DNA of 22,136 nt. It comes from Pseudomonadota bacterium. GTDB lineage: Bacteria; Pseudomonadota; Gammaproteobacteria; Enterobacterales; Enterobacteriaceae. The notes beneath the pieces were generated by a model, which made no database searches, had not been told where the DNA came from, and saw only the letters and a program-made list of their open reading frames with translations. A program made the position numbers and the translations under genes. Where the stretch lies: NCBI GenBank assembly GCA_023454395.1, contig JAEYFY010000367.1:1-22136 (forward strand). The letters run 5' to 3'. This document shows, in pieces, positions 1 to 7,214 of the stretch (its first letter is position 1; the number at the start of each line of letters is the position of its first letter).

Positions 1-122
<122 letters not shown>

Positions 123-147
123 TTAAGAAGATCTTAAAAGAGAAAAA

Positions 148-441
148 TTATTCTTCTACAATTGCTAAAATGTCGCTTTCAGACATGATAAGCACGTCTT
201 CGTTATCAATTTTTTCTGTTTTAACGCCATAACCGTCGTTAAAAATTACGATATCGCCAACTTTAACATCCAGCGGTTTAACGTCGCCGTTTTCCATAAT
301 ACGGCCTTGACCTACGGCTAAAATTTCGCCACGAGTTGATTTACCCGCCGCAGTGCCAGTCAGTACGATACCGCCTGCTGATTTAGCTTCGACTTCTTTA
401 CGTTTAACAATAACACGGTCATGTAATGGACGAATCTTCAT
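148..441 (-). CDS. groS: Co-chaperonin GroES (10 kDa)
   Basis: A 97-residue protein that forms the heptameric lid of the GroEL folding chamber in the cytosol. It begins [14 protein letters not shown] and contains the mobile loop that contacts GroEL ([10 protein letters not shown]...GKSTRG, about residues 20-38) and the conserved segments VGDIVIF and GYGVK. It ends at ILAIVEE, so the length is exactly that of the family. The open frame continues 36 codons further upstream, but that extension is the untranslated leader and promoter. ATG at 441 is preceded by an AGGAGC ribosome site and starts at the family's conserved first residue. groL follows 52 bp downstream on the same strand. Confidence 0.98.
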   Translation of the reverse strand: MKIRPLHDRVIVKRKEVEAKSAGGIVLTGTAAGKSTRGEILAVGQGRIMENGDVKPLDVKVGDIVIFNDGYGVKTEKIDNEDVLIMSESDILAIVEE

Positions 442-522
442 TAATAGTGCTCCTATAAAAAAGTCCATATCAGGATTAAGGTTGATACCAGTGCCCAAGA
501 TGAACCAGTACCATGACGATAC

Positions 523-553
523 AAGTGGGGGCATCCAGTAAAACTTCAAGGGG
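523..553 (-). promoter_or_regulatory. Heat-shock (sigma-32) promoter of groES-groL
   Basis: On the minus strand the -35 is CCCCTTGAAG (553-544) and the -10 is CCCCCACTT (531-523), separated by 12 nt. This matches the sigma-32 pattern CTTGAA ... CCCCAT and closely resembles the known E. coli groE promoter. It predicts a leader of roughly 75 nt before groES. Confidence 0.85.
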
Positions 554-610
554 AGAAGTATGATTTTTTTTCAAATTTTCCCCAATTCAGTTGATTATGC
601 TTTGGGCTAA

Positions 611-1117
611 TTATTTTTTGTCAGAAAAATGGTCGTTATCCTGATCTTCCGTCTTATTATTCAGTTGGTTACTCGGTGAATCCTCTTTGCGTTGAAACTC
701 ACCTTCAAAGGTTGTTCCATTCTGATTAGAAGAAAATCCACTTTGACCATGACCTGCCGAATAAACTTGAATTCGAGAGATCAGTTTTGTCACTAATAGC
801 GCTTGCAATGGCGGTAACAACAACAGCAAGCCCAAGAAATCTGTAAAAAAGCCCGGTATCAACAGTAAAATACCTGCCAGAATTAACGAAACGCTTTTCA
901 CCATTTCGGCTGCTGGCACTTCACCCACTGCCAGTTTTTGTTGCATTGAAGCAATATTTTTTACGCCCTGATTTTTTACCAGTGAGACACCAACACAAGA
1001 AGTCAGCACCACAAGGAATAGTGTTGTAAGAACGCCAATAGAAGATGCCACATTGACGAAAATAACGGCTTCTATATAGATAAGAAGACAGATAACAATT
1101 AATGGGAGCCAACGCAC
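611..1117 (-). CDS. fxsA: FxsA, inner-membrane protein (suppressor of F exclusion of phage T7)
   Basis: A 168-residue integral membrane protein. It starts at GTG (MRWLPLIV...), preceded by AAAAGGAGAACCAA, a good ribosome site. Family hallmarks are visible: YIEAVIFV near residue 15, TSCVGVSLVKNQG near 40-52, and the helix pair SVSLILAGILLLIPGFF / TDFLGLLLLLPP at about 75-105. A hydrophilic C-terminal tail ends in an Asp/Lys-rich stretch. In E. coli, overproduction of FxsA relieves F-plasmid exclusion of phage T7 by sequestering PifA; its housekeeping role is not well defined. It lies upstream of groES on the same strand, with its own sigma-32 promoter, and is divergent from aspA. The tail is slightly longer than in E. 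coli (about 158 residues). Confidence 0.94.
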   Translation of the reverse strand: MRWLPLIVICLLIYIEAVIFVNVASSIGVLTTLFLVVLTSCVGVSLVKNQGVKNIASMQQKLAVGEVPAAEMVKSVSLILAGILLLIPGFFTDFLGLLLLLPPLQALLVTKLISRIQVYSAGHGQSGFSSNQNGTTFEGEFQRKEDSPSNQLNNKTEDQDNDHFSDKK

Positions 1118-1225
1118 TTGGTTCTCCTTTTTATAAAAAAAGATTCATATTATTAATAGAAAGGAGTGTGAACTACATCTAAGGTGATGGTTTACGAACT
1201 CGCTTTTTCTTAGTTTATCTACATA

Positions 1226-1258
1226 ATAATGGGGAGCCTAACACTCCTTTTCAAGGGG
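1226..1258 (-). promoter_or_regulatory. Heat-shock (sigma-32) promoter of fxsA
   Basis: On the minus strand the -35 is CCCCTTGAAAA (1258-1248) and the -10 is CCCCATTAT (1234-1226), with a 13-nt gap. Both elements match the sigma-32 consensus almost exactly. fxsA is listed in the E. coli sigma-32 regulon as far as I recall. The predicted leader is about 100 nt. The -35 sits inside a perfect inverted repeat (1247-1268). Confidence 0.8.
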
Positions 1259-1288
1259 CGTTGAAAAGAGAAGTAGAACTGTAAAATC

Positions 1289-1304
1289 CATGAGATAGAT
1301 CACA
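1289..1304 (+). promoter_or_regulatory. Candidate CRP site upstream of aspA
   Basis: CATGA-GATAGA-TCACA matches the CRP consensus TGTGA-N6-TCACA at 3 of 5 positions in the left arm and 5 of 5 in the right. A TATAAA -10-like hexamer lies at 1333-1338, giving a plausible spacing of about 45-50 bp from the expected start point. E. coli aspA is CRP-dependent, which supports the call, but no experiment backs it here. Confidence 0.45.
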
Positions 1305-1398
1305 AAAAGAAAATATTTAGAGGTTATTTACTTATAAAGTGATCCAGCTTAAAGGTATTTGTTTACAACCCGAATATGATCGTGTCAGTACTAAGCAA

Positions 1399-1429
1399 AA
1401 CGGTAAGTTATATTACATTATTAACCGTT
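1399..1429. repeat. Inverted repeat AACGGT ... ACCGTT in the aspA leader
   Basis: AACGGT (about 1399-1404) and ACCGTT (1424-1429) are complementary arms about 20 nt apart, between the putative aspA promoter and its start codon. The rest of the 374-bp fxsA-aspA gap (1118-1491) holds the two promoters noted separately and nothing that looks coding. The repeat may be an operator or an mRNA hairpin; its function is unknown. Confidence 0.3.
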
Positions 1430-1491
1430 AACGATATATTTTATTAACAAGCGCATAACTAGACAGTTAAAATTTTAATAAGAAGGTTCTC

Positions 1492-2916
1492 ATGTCAAAT
1501 AAAACTCGTATCGAAGAAGACCTGTTAGGTAAAAGAGAAGTTCCTGCTGATGCTTACTACGGCGTCCACACTTTACGTGCAATTGAAAACTTCTACATCA
1601 GTGATCGTACCATCAATGATGTTCCAGAATTCATCCGCGGTATGGTAATGGTGAAAAAAGCTGCTGCATTAGCAAACAAAGAGCTTCACACTATTCCTCG
1701 TGAAATCGCTGATACGATTATCAAAGCCTGTGACGTAGTATTAGAAACAGGTAAACACATGGATCAATTCCCAGTTGATGTATTCCAAGGCGGTGCAGGT
1801 ACTTCATTAAATATGAATACCAATGAAGTTATCGCAAACATCGGTCTGGAATTAATGGGCCACCAAAAAGGTGAATACCAATACCTGAACCCAAATGACC
1901 ACGTCAATAAGAGCCAATCAACAAACGACGCTTATCCTTGTGGTTTCCGTGTAGCGGTTTATAACTCTATTATCAAATTAACAGAATCTATCGAACTGCT
2001 GAAAGCAGGTTTTGATAGAAAAGCAGTTGAGTTCAAAGACATCCTGAAAATGGGTCGTACTCAATTACAAGATGCTGTACCAATGACTTTAGGTCAAGAA
2101 TTCCACGCTTTCTCTGTACTGATGAAAGAAGAAATCAAAAACCTGAAACGCACTGCTGAGTTACTGTTAGAAATGAACTTAGGTGCAACAGCTATCGGTA
2201 CTGGTCTGAATACAGCGCCTGGTTACCAAGAACTGTCTGTTAAAAAATTAGCAGAAGTAACTGGTTTAGCTTGTGTTCCAGCAGAAGACTTAATTGAAGC
2301 AACTTCTGACTGTGGTGCTTATGTCATGGTTCACGGTGCATTAAAACGCTTAGCTGTGAAAATGTCTAAAATCTGTAATGACTTACGTTTACTGTCCTCT
2401 GGTCCTCGTGCAGGTCTGAAAGAAATCAACCTTCCAGAACTACAAGCAGGTTCTTCAATCATGCCAGCTAAAGTAAACCCAGTTATTCCAGAAGTTGTTA
2501 ACCAAGCTTGCTTTAAAGTTATCGGTAATGACACTTGTGTGACTATGGCTGCTGAAGCAGGTCAATTACAATTAAACGTAATGGAACCAGCAATCGGCCA
2601 AGCAATGTTCGAATCAATCTCTCTGTTAAGCAACGCTTGCCGTAACTTAGTAGAAAAATGTGTTGATGGTATCACTGCGAATAAAGAAATCTGTGAACAC
2701 TTCGTATTCAACTCAATCGGTATCGTTACTTATCTGAACCCGTTCATCGGTCACCATAACGGTGATATCGTTGGTAAGATTTGTGCTGAAACAGGTAAGA
2801 GTGTACGTGAAGTTGTTCTAGAACGCGGTTTACTAACCGAAGAACAACTGGATGATATCTTCTCTGTTGAGAACTTAAAAAACCCGGCTTACAAAGCAAA
2901 ACGCTTCGATGATTAA
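1492..2916 (+). CDS. aspA: Aspartate ammonia-lyase (aspartase)
   Basis: A 474-residue cytosolic enzyme that splits L-aspartate into fumarate and ammonia. It feeds fumarate respiration under anaerobic conditions and allows aspartate to be used as a nitrogen or carbon source. It belongs to the fumarase/aspartase superfamily. The superfamily signature [11 protein letters not shown] is at residues 320-330, and other conserved blocks include [32 protein letters not shown] and the catalytic loop region around HHNGDIVGK. Length agrees with E. coli AspA (478); the differences are at the C-terminus. ATG is preceded by AAGAAGG at the proper distance. dcuA, the C4-dicarboxylate exchanger, follows 158 bp downstream, as in E. 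coli. A candidate CRP site lies upstream. Confidence 0.98.
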   Translation: MSNKTRIEEDLLGKREVPADAYYGVHTLRAIENFYISDRTINDVPEFIRGMVMVKKAAALANKELHTIPREIADTIIKACDVVLETGKHMDQFPVDVFQGGAGTSLNMNTNEVIANIGLELMGHQKGEYQYLNPNDHVNKSQSTNDAYPCGFRVAVYNSIIKLTESIELLKAGFDRKAVEFKDILKMGRTQLQDAVPMTLGQEFHAFSVLMKEEIKNLKRTAELLLEMNLGATAIGTGLNTAPGYQELSVKKLAEVTGLACVPAEDLIEATSDCGAYVMVHGALKRLAVKMSKICNDLRLLSSGPRAGLKEINLPELQAGSSIMPAKVNPVIPEVVNQACFKVIGNDTCVTMAAEAGQLQLNVMEPAIGQAMFESISLLSNACRNLVEKCVDGITANKEICEHFVFNSIGIVTYLNPFIGHHNGDIVGKICAETGKSVREVVLERGLLTEEQLDDIFSVENLKNPAYKAKRFDD

Positions 2917-2972
2917 TAATTATGTTTCATAACATAATCATGTTAAACATAAGAATGAGCTCTTAAAAATGT

Positions 2973-3005
2973 AAGGCACGGACTCTTTAAGAGACGTGCC
3001 TTTTT
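2973..3005 (+). terminator. Stem-loop with T-run between aspA and dcuA
   Basis: AAGGCACG (2973-2980) pairs with CGTGCCTT (2995-3002). An inner perfect palindrome, CTCTT-T-AAGAG, extends the stem, and TTTTT follows directly. It is shaped like a rho-independent terminator. Because aspA and dcuA are normally partly co-transcribed, it may act as a partial terminator giving different amounts of the two products. Confidence 0.75.
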
Positions 3006-3074
3006 ACTTGATTGTAAAAACAAAAATTTAACTTATCTTTCTCATTTTTTTAATTATCTCAAGGAGTAAACGCT

Positions 3075-4400
3075 ATGTTAGCCGTAGAATTGATTATCGT
3101 TCTGCTGGCCATTTTCCTCGGTGCGAGACTTGGGGGAATTGGTATCGGGTTTGCCGGTGGTTTAGGGGTTTTAGTTTTAGCTGCTATCGGTGTTAAACCT
3201 GGTTCAATCCCTTTTGATGTTATCTCCATCATTATGGCTGTTATTGCCGCAATCTCTGCAATGCAGGTTGCTGGTGGTTTGGATTACCTTGTTGGCCAAA
3301 CTGAAAAACTGTTAAGACGTAATCCCAAATACATCACAATTCTTGCGCCTATTGTGACTTATTTCTTAACTCTATTTGCAGGTACAGGGAACATCTCTTT
3401 AGCAACACTGCCAGTTATCGCTGAAGTTGCAAAAGAACAAGGCATCAAACCTTGCCGTCCTTTATCAACAGGTGTTGTTGCTGCTCAAATCGGTATTACT
3501 GCATCTCCTATCTCTGCTGCTGTTGTTTACATGGCTTCTGTCATGGAAAACCCAGCAATGGTGGGTGAAGGTCACACTGTAAGTTATATCACTCTGCTGT
3601 CTATCTTATTACCAGCGACTTTCCTTGCTATCATTCTGATGTCATTCATCGTGTCTTGGGTATTTAACTCAAAACTGTCTGATGATGCTGTCTATCGTGA
3701 GCGTTTAGAACAAGGTCTGGTTGAATTACGTGGTAGCCAAGCACGTAGAGAAACATTACCAGGTGCTAAATCATCTGTAATGCTGTTCCTACTGGGCGTT
3801 CTGTGTGTTGTAACTTATGCAATTGTCAACAGCCCAAGCTTAGGTCTTGTCAAAACTCCACTGATGAATACGACTAACGCTATTCTTATCATCATGCTGA
3901 GTGTTGCAACCTTAATCACTGTTTTCTGTAAAGTTAAAACTGACAACATCTTAAACTCAAGTACCTTTAAAGCAGGTATGAGTGCATGTATTTGTATTCT
4001 GGGTGTTGCATGGTTAGGTGATACTTTCGTTTCAAGCAACATCGATTGGATCAAACTGACTGCGGGTGACTTAATCACTGGCCATCCTTGGTTATTAGCG
4101 GTTATCTTCTTCTTCTGTTCTGCTCTGTTATATTCTCAAGCAGCAACAGCGAAAGCGTTAATGCCAATGGCTTTAGCATTAGGTGTAACTCCATTAACTG
4201 CCATTGCTTCTTTCTCTGCGGTTTCTGGTCTATTTATTCTGCCAACTTACCCAACACTGGTTGCAGCAGTTCAAATGGATGACACAGGTACAACTCGTAT
4301 CGGTAAATTAGTCTTCAACCACCCATTCTTTATCCCAGGTACTATTGGTGTGGTATTAGCTGTCGCATTTGGTTTCCTCTTCGGCAGTATGATTTTGTAG
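3075..4400 (+). CDS. dcuA: Anaerobic C4-dicarboxylate transporter DcuA
   Basis: A 441-residue polytopic inner-membrane carrier of the Dcu family, which exchanges or takes up fumarate, malate, aspartate and succinate during anaerobic growth. The N-terminus reads as in E. coli DcuA (MLAVELIIVLLAIFLGARLG, then GIGIGFAGG). Conserved stretches include AGTGNISLATLPVIAEVAKE near residues 113-132 and GVVAAQIGITASPISAAVVY near 139-158. There are about ten to twelve hydrophobic segments. ATG follows AAGGAG with ideal spacing. The neighbour aspA converts imported aspartate to fumarate, so the two form one metabolic unit. It is slightly longer than E. coli DcuA (433). A terminator follows. Confidence 0.97.
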   Translation: MLAVELIIVLLAIFLGARLGGIGIGFAGGLGVLVLAAIGVKPGSIPFDVISIIMAVIAAISAMQVAGGLDYLVGQTEKLLRRNPKYITILAPIVTYFLTLFAGTGNISLATLPVIAEVAKEQGIKPCRPLSTGVVAAQIGITASPISAAVVYMASVMENPAMVGEGHTVSYITLLSILLPATFLAIILMSFIVSWVFNSKLSDDAVYRERLEQGLVELRGSQARRETLPGAKSSVMLFLLGVLCVVTYAIVNSPSLGLVKTPLMNTTNAILIIMLSVATLITVFCKVKTDNILNSSTFKAGMSACICILGVAWLGDTFVSSNIDWIKLTAGDLITGHPWLLAVIFFFCSALLYSQAATAKALMPMALALGVTPLTAIASFSAVSGLFILPTYPTLVAAVQMDDTGTTRIGKLVFNHPFFIPGTIGVVLAVAFGFLFGSMIL

Positions 4401-4464
4401 TTTGAAGTAAAAAATTAAAACATTGCAAAAAAGTGCTTAGCGCTTAAAAGAAATAAAAAATAAG

Positions 4465-4500
4465 AAAATACCCTGTCGCAAGATGGGGTATTTTCATTTT
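4465..4500 (+). terminator. Rho-independent terminator after dcuA
   Basis: AAAATACCC (4465-4473) pairs with GGGTATTTT (4486-4494), with a 12-nt loop and further T residues (CATTTT) downstream. The symmetric A and T tracts mean it could stop transcription in both directions. Confidence 0.8.
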
Positions 4501-4583
4501 AGCCTATCGCTCCTCGCTTTCATTTTTAGCTAAAGTCTGCTAATTATGATGTTCTCGCGACAACGTGATTTAAGGAGATTTCC

Positions 4584-5156
4584 GTGCAACGTGAAGCGTT
4601 ATTAGACCACGTACTTATCCAGTTAGAACAATACGGCTTAGCTGCAACCTTACCTGAGCTTCTTCAAGATTCAGGTATCAACGAATCTGATCTTCACCCT
4701 TTTTGGCCTGATAGAGACGCATTGATTTTTGATTGTCTTCGCCACCACGGACAGCAAATTGATATTTGGCAACGCCAAGTGATGTTAAATGAAGAACTCA
4801 CTATCGAACAAAAATTACTGGCGCGTTACGATCAACTCGCTATGCGCTTAGAAAAAAACCGATTCCCCGGTTGTTTATTTGTTGCTGCTTGTAGCGCATA
4901 TCCTGATGAACACTCTCAAATTCACCAATTAAGCCAACGCCAAAAGCAAAGCTCTTTTGATTACTCTAGAACGCTACTACGCGAGCTTGATATCGAAGAC
5001 AGTGAATTAGTCGCTAAACAAATGGAACTCATCTTAGAGGGCTGTCTAAGCCGTTTAATGGTGAATCATCATGCTGATGATATTGTTACAGCAAAATTAT
5101 TGGCAGAGGATATTCTTAAGATTGCTCAATGCCGAAAAAATGGCGCATTAAGTTAG
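4584..5156 (+). CDS. yjdC: TetR/AcrR-family transcriptional regulator YjdC
   Basis: A 190-residue predicted DNA-binding regulator. The start is GTG (MQREALLDHV...) after AAGGAG. Residues 1-50 hold the TetR-type helix-turn-helix region, with the FWPDRDALIFDCLRHHGQQI stretch near 39-58. The C-terminal half carries the ligand/dimer domain with conserved blocks EQKLLARY, RFPGCLFVAAC and VAKQMELILEGCLSRLMVN. Length and blocks match E. coli YjdC (191 residues), a poorly characterised regulator. In E. coli yjdC sits between dsbD and the tRNA-Phe gene pheU. Here tRNA-Phe also follows, but cutA and dsbD are not upstream. No DNA target can be named from the sequence. Confidence 0.92.
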   Translation: MQREALLDHVLIQLEQYGLAATLPELLQDSGINESDLHPFWPDRDALIFDCLRHHGQQIDIWQRQVMLNEELTIEQKLLARYDQLAMRLEKNRFPGCLFVAACSAYPDEHSQIHQLSQRQKQSSFDYSRTLLRELDIEDSELVAKQMELILEGCLSRLMVNHHADDIVTAKLLAEDILKIAQCRKNGALS

Positions 5157-5251
5157 TTGTAAGCGTTGGAAAACGAGAAAAATGATCTGTTTTTTTGTTT
5201 GTACTCAATTTCTATCTACAGAATAGCAAAAAACAAATTTAATCATCAAAA

Positions 5252-5271
5252 AAAGAGAAGGTTTTCTCTTT
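5252..5271. repeat. AT-rich hairpin downstream of yjdC
   Basis: AAAGAGAA (5252-5259) and TTCTCTTT (5264-5271) form an 8-bp stem with a GGTT loop, and ATCA/TGAT flanks extend it with a two-base bulge. There is no T-run on the plus strand, but on the minus strand it is followed by seven T residues. It may be a weak terminator or transcript 3'-end structure for yjdC. Confidence 0.35.
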
Positions 5272-5312
5272 GATATGCAAAAAAGCGAATATCTTTACTG
5301 ATTGTTATTTAA

Positions 5313-5412
5313 GCATTTTTTACTAAAAAAGCGCTTATGATGAAAATTTAAACTCGAATAGAGTAAAAAGAAAGCAAACGAACTTATTTTTGCATTTTTT
5401 ATTAAAAAGACG
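5313..5412. repeat. Near-identical A/T-tract direct repeats upstream of the tRNA-Phe promoter
   Basis: GCATTTTTTACTAAAAAAGC plus one base (5313-5333) and GCATTTTTTATTAAAAAGAC plus one base (5392-5412) match at about 18 of 21 positions. The second copy abuts the -35 element of the tRNA promoter at 5413, where UP elements and Fis sites are usual. The role as an activator site is inferred from position and base composition only. Confidence 0.4.
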
Positions 5413-5441
5413 TTGACGCATCACGCTGAATACGGTTTAAT
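5413..5441 (+). promoter_or_regulatory. Sigma-70 promoter of tRNA-Phe
   Basis: -35 TTGACG (5413-5418) and -10 TTTAAT (5436-5441) with an exact 17-bp spacer. They are followed by the GC-rich discriminator GCGCC typical of stable-RNA promoters under stringent control. The mature tRNA begins 11 nt after the -10. Confidence 0.8.
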
Positions 5442-5452
5442 GCGCCTCGTTA

Positions 5453-5528
5453 GCCCGAATAGCTCAGTCGGTAGAGCAGGGGATTGAAAATCCCCGTGTC
5501 CTTGGTTCGATTCCGAGTTCGGGCACCA
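5453..5528 (+). tRNA. tRNA-Phe (anticodon GAA)
   Basis: A 76-nt cloverleaf. The acceptor arm GCCCGAA pairs with TTCGGGC, the D arm is AGCTCAGTCGGTAGAGC, and the anticodon stem GGGGA/TCCCC flanks TTGAAAA with GAA at 5486-5488. The T arm contains GGTTCGATTCC, and CCA is encoded. It differs from E. coli tRNA-Phe mainly by one compensated base pair in the acceptor stem. Following yjdC, it corresponds in position to E. coli pheU, a known integration site for islands such as the LEE. Confidence 0.99.
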
Positions 5529-5537
5529 TCTTTAAAG

Positions 5538-5564
5538 AAACCAGCCTTAGGGCTGGTTTTTTGC
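5538..5564 (+). terminator. Rho-independent terminator of tRNA-Phe
   Basis: AAACCAGCC (5538-5546), loop TTAG, GGCTGGTTT (5551-5559), then more T residues. A perfect 9-bp stem starting ten bases after the tRNA CCA end. Confidence 0.93.
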
Positions 5565-5735
5565 TTTTATAGACTAAGCTAGTTGTTGTTATTAACCAGA
5601 TGCACTTCATCACCTTTTCTCTTTCTACCTACCTTATTTTTATCTATTAGAAAGTAGCTCAAAATAAATACAATACTATTAATAATATGCTAGTTCAGAT
5701 ATCTTTGTCTCATATGAGAATAAGGAAGATAAATT

Positions 5736-6077
5736 ATGAGAAATGGAATTGAAGGCTTAATGTTAAAAAATGGGTTCACATCAAAAGATATCCACAAAAT
5801 AAAGAAATTCTCAAAAAGATCAGGAAATAGCATGTAGGTTGAGGTAATAAATCTAGGGAATGGTTTATTGCGATTAGTTTTAGTTTTTTTACTTCTTATT
5901 TTTACTCTATGTTCTGCTATTTATTTTAATTCAGATAACAATCATGCTAGTTTAATAATGGCATTTTTCATTACTATAGCTATCGTTTGTTTCTCTTCTG
6001 CACCAATATTAAGATATAAATCCTCTGTGTTTATAAAAAATCACAAAGGAAAATATTTACCTTTTATTGTCAAATAA
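5736..6077 (+). pseudogene. Small membrane-protein gene interrupted by one in-frame TAG
   Basis: ATG at 5736 follows AAGGAAG at good spacing and opens a 33-codon frame (MRNGIEGLML...KRSGNSM). It ends at TAG 5835-5837. The same frame then continues open for 79 more codons (VEVINLGNGLL...) to TAA at 6075-6077. The downstream part has two hydrophobic segments (RLVLVFLLLIFTLCSAIYF and ASLIMAFFITIAIVCF) and a basic tail, KNHKGKYLPFIVK. Reading through the TAG gives a compact 112-113 residue protein with a charged N-terminus and two membrane helices, which fits one gene with a nonsense mutation better than two small genes. The downstream part could alternatively start at TTG 5868. I do not recognise the family. 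The surrounding DNA is AT-rich and lies just downstream of tRNA-Phe. Confidence 0.5.
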
Positions 6078-6263
6078 ATAATGTTTGCCATTTTCTACCT
6101 TTTTATCAAGATGTTAATCTAAGTATATTTCCTCTAATCGTTCATTAATAAAAATAATAAAGTCACTTTGTATATTTAAATTGATTAATGATTTAATCAT
6201 TTGAACATTGTCATCAATATTCTGTAAAATTAAAAGATACCTCCCATACAAGGACAAACATAA

Positions 6264-6911
6264 ATGGAATTTCCCAAAGATCGAATTTATCATTCAGTTA
6301 TCTGCGTCCTTGCCTTTATAGGCTACTTTTTTTCCTCTTTTAGTCTATTGCTAACGCCTTCACCTGCTGCATTGTTTCAATCTTCTTATATCATCTCATT
6401 AATCAGCTTTTTTATTTATCTCCCCTACTGCCTCATTATTTGGTTTGCCTATCAAAAAAATATTAAATTAATGCCGTTAGGTCACCTTCAATGGAATACG
6501 CTAAAAGCCCCTTTTTTAGCCTTACTGGGATTATATTTTATAAGCTTATTTTTAGGCTCTGAAGATGATTCGTGGGTTACAGAAATTGAATCTATTACAG
6601 GCTTTGCTTTCTTCTTATTTGCCCTTTCTGTTATGTTTATTGCACCAATTACTGAAGAAATCATTTTTAGAGGTTTTCTACTCAATGCAGGTATGTGGTA
6701 TGGCAATATAGGAAAATGGGTCGCCATTATGATCTCTTCACTGCTATTTGCCGCTATGCATACTCAATATGAGTCAATCACTACATTTATCCTTATTTTT
6801 GTTGTGGGTGTTGTGCTTTGCCAAGTCAGAATAGGCACTCGCTCATTAATCGCACCGATAATGCTGCATGGAATACACAACACAATCAGTGTCGTTTTTT
6901 TAATGTTATAG
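6264..6911 (+). CDS. CPBP-family intramembrane metalloprotease-like protein (Abi/CAAX)
   Basis: A 215-residue protein with about six hydrophobic segments. The CPBP (CAAX protease and bacteriocin-processing, Abi) signature is complete: EEIIFR at residues 131-136 (Glu131, Glu132, Arg136), a His in FAAMHTQY (His166), and HGIHNT (His202, Asn206). These residues coordinate metal and form the active site in the Rce1-like fold, in the inner membrane. The family includes bacteriocin self-immunity and processing proteins as well as many of unknown substrate. No bacteriocin precursor is evident next to it. ATG 6264 follows AAGGA. The gene stands alone, in AT-rich flanks, between the broken small gene and the flotillin cluster. 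Substrate unknown. Confidence 0.88.
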   Translation: MEFPKDRIYHSVICVLAFIGYFFSSFSLLLTPSPAALFQSSYIISLISFFIYLPYCLIIWFAYQKNIKLMPLGHLQWNTLKAPFLALLGLYFISLFLGSEDDSWVTEIESITGFAFFLFALSVMFIAPITEEIIFRGFLLNAGMWYGNIGKWVAIMISSLLFAAMHTQYESITTFILIFVVGVVLCQVRIGTRSLIAPIMLHGIHNTISVVFLML

Positions 6912-7214
6912 CGTTTTTATTTAAAAAATTTCTATTTTTTATAACAAAACACTTATTCAATTAATAAGAAATGATATTTAATAGATGAAAATGTTTTTAT
7001 TATTTTTTAGAGAATGATCTGATTCTATACGCAATAATACCGAATATTATTTACAATTATCTCAATAGGTTATATTAAATTCCATAAAAGATAAAATATA
7101 GAAATAAATAGAGAATGTGATTATAACTACATGCTTTTTCAGCGTATTAAAGTATGATAAGAGATATTAATATGACAAGAATATTACCATCTTCTTAAAT
7201 TAAGAGAACTTTTT
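6912..7214. other. AT-rich intergenic region upstream of yqiJ
   Basis: About 300 bp of very AT-rich sequence that must contain the promoter of the yqiJ-yqiK-ATPase cluster. I cannot choose a sigma-70 promoter with confidence because many TATAAT-like hexamers occur. A tiny open frame (ATG 7154 to TAA 7198, MIRDINMTRILPSS) ends 16 bp before yqiJ but lacks a convincing ribosome site. No terminator with a GC-rich stem is visible after the CPBP gene. Confidence 0.4.

Noticed and set aside
442..549. 36-codon N-terminal extension of GroES
   Set aside because: It covers the sigma-32 promoter and leader. GroES proteins start at MKIRPLHD, and a ribosome site precedes that ATG.
5453..5528. Attachment-site duplication of the tRNA-Phe 3' end within the window
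   Set aside because: No second copy of the GATTCCGAGTTCGGGCACCA segment was seen up to 22136, and no integrase gene is present.
7154..7198. 14-residue leader peptide before yqiJ
   Set aside because: No convincing ribosome site and no hairpin pair after it that would suggest attenuation; frames of this length are common by chance.
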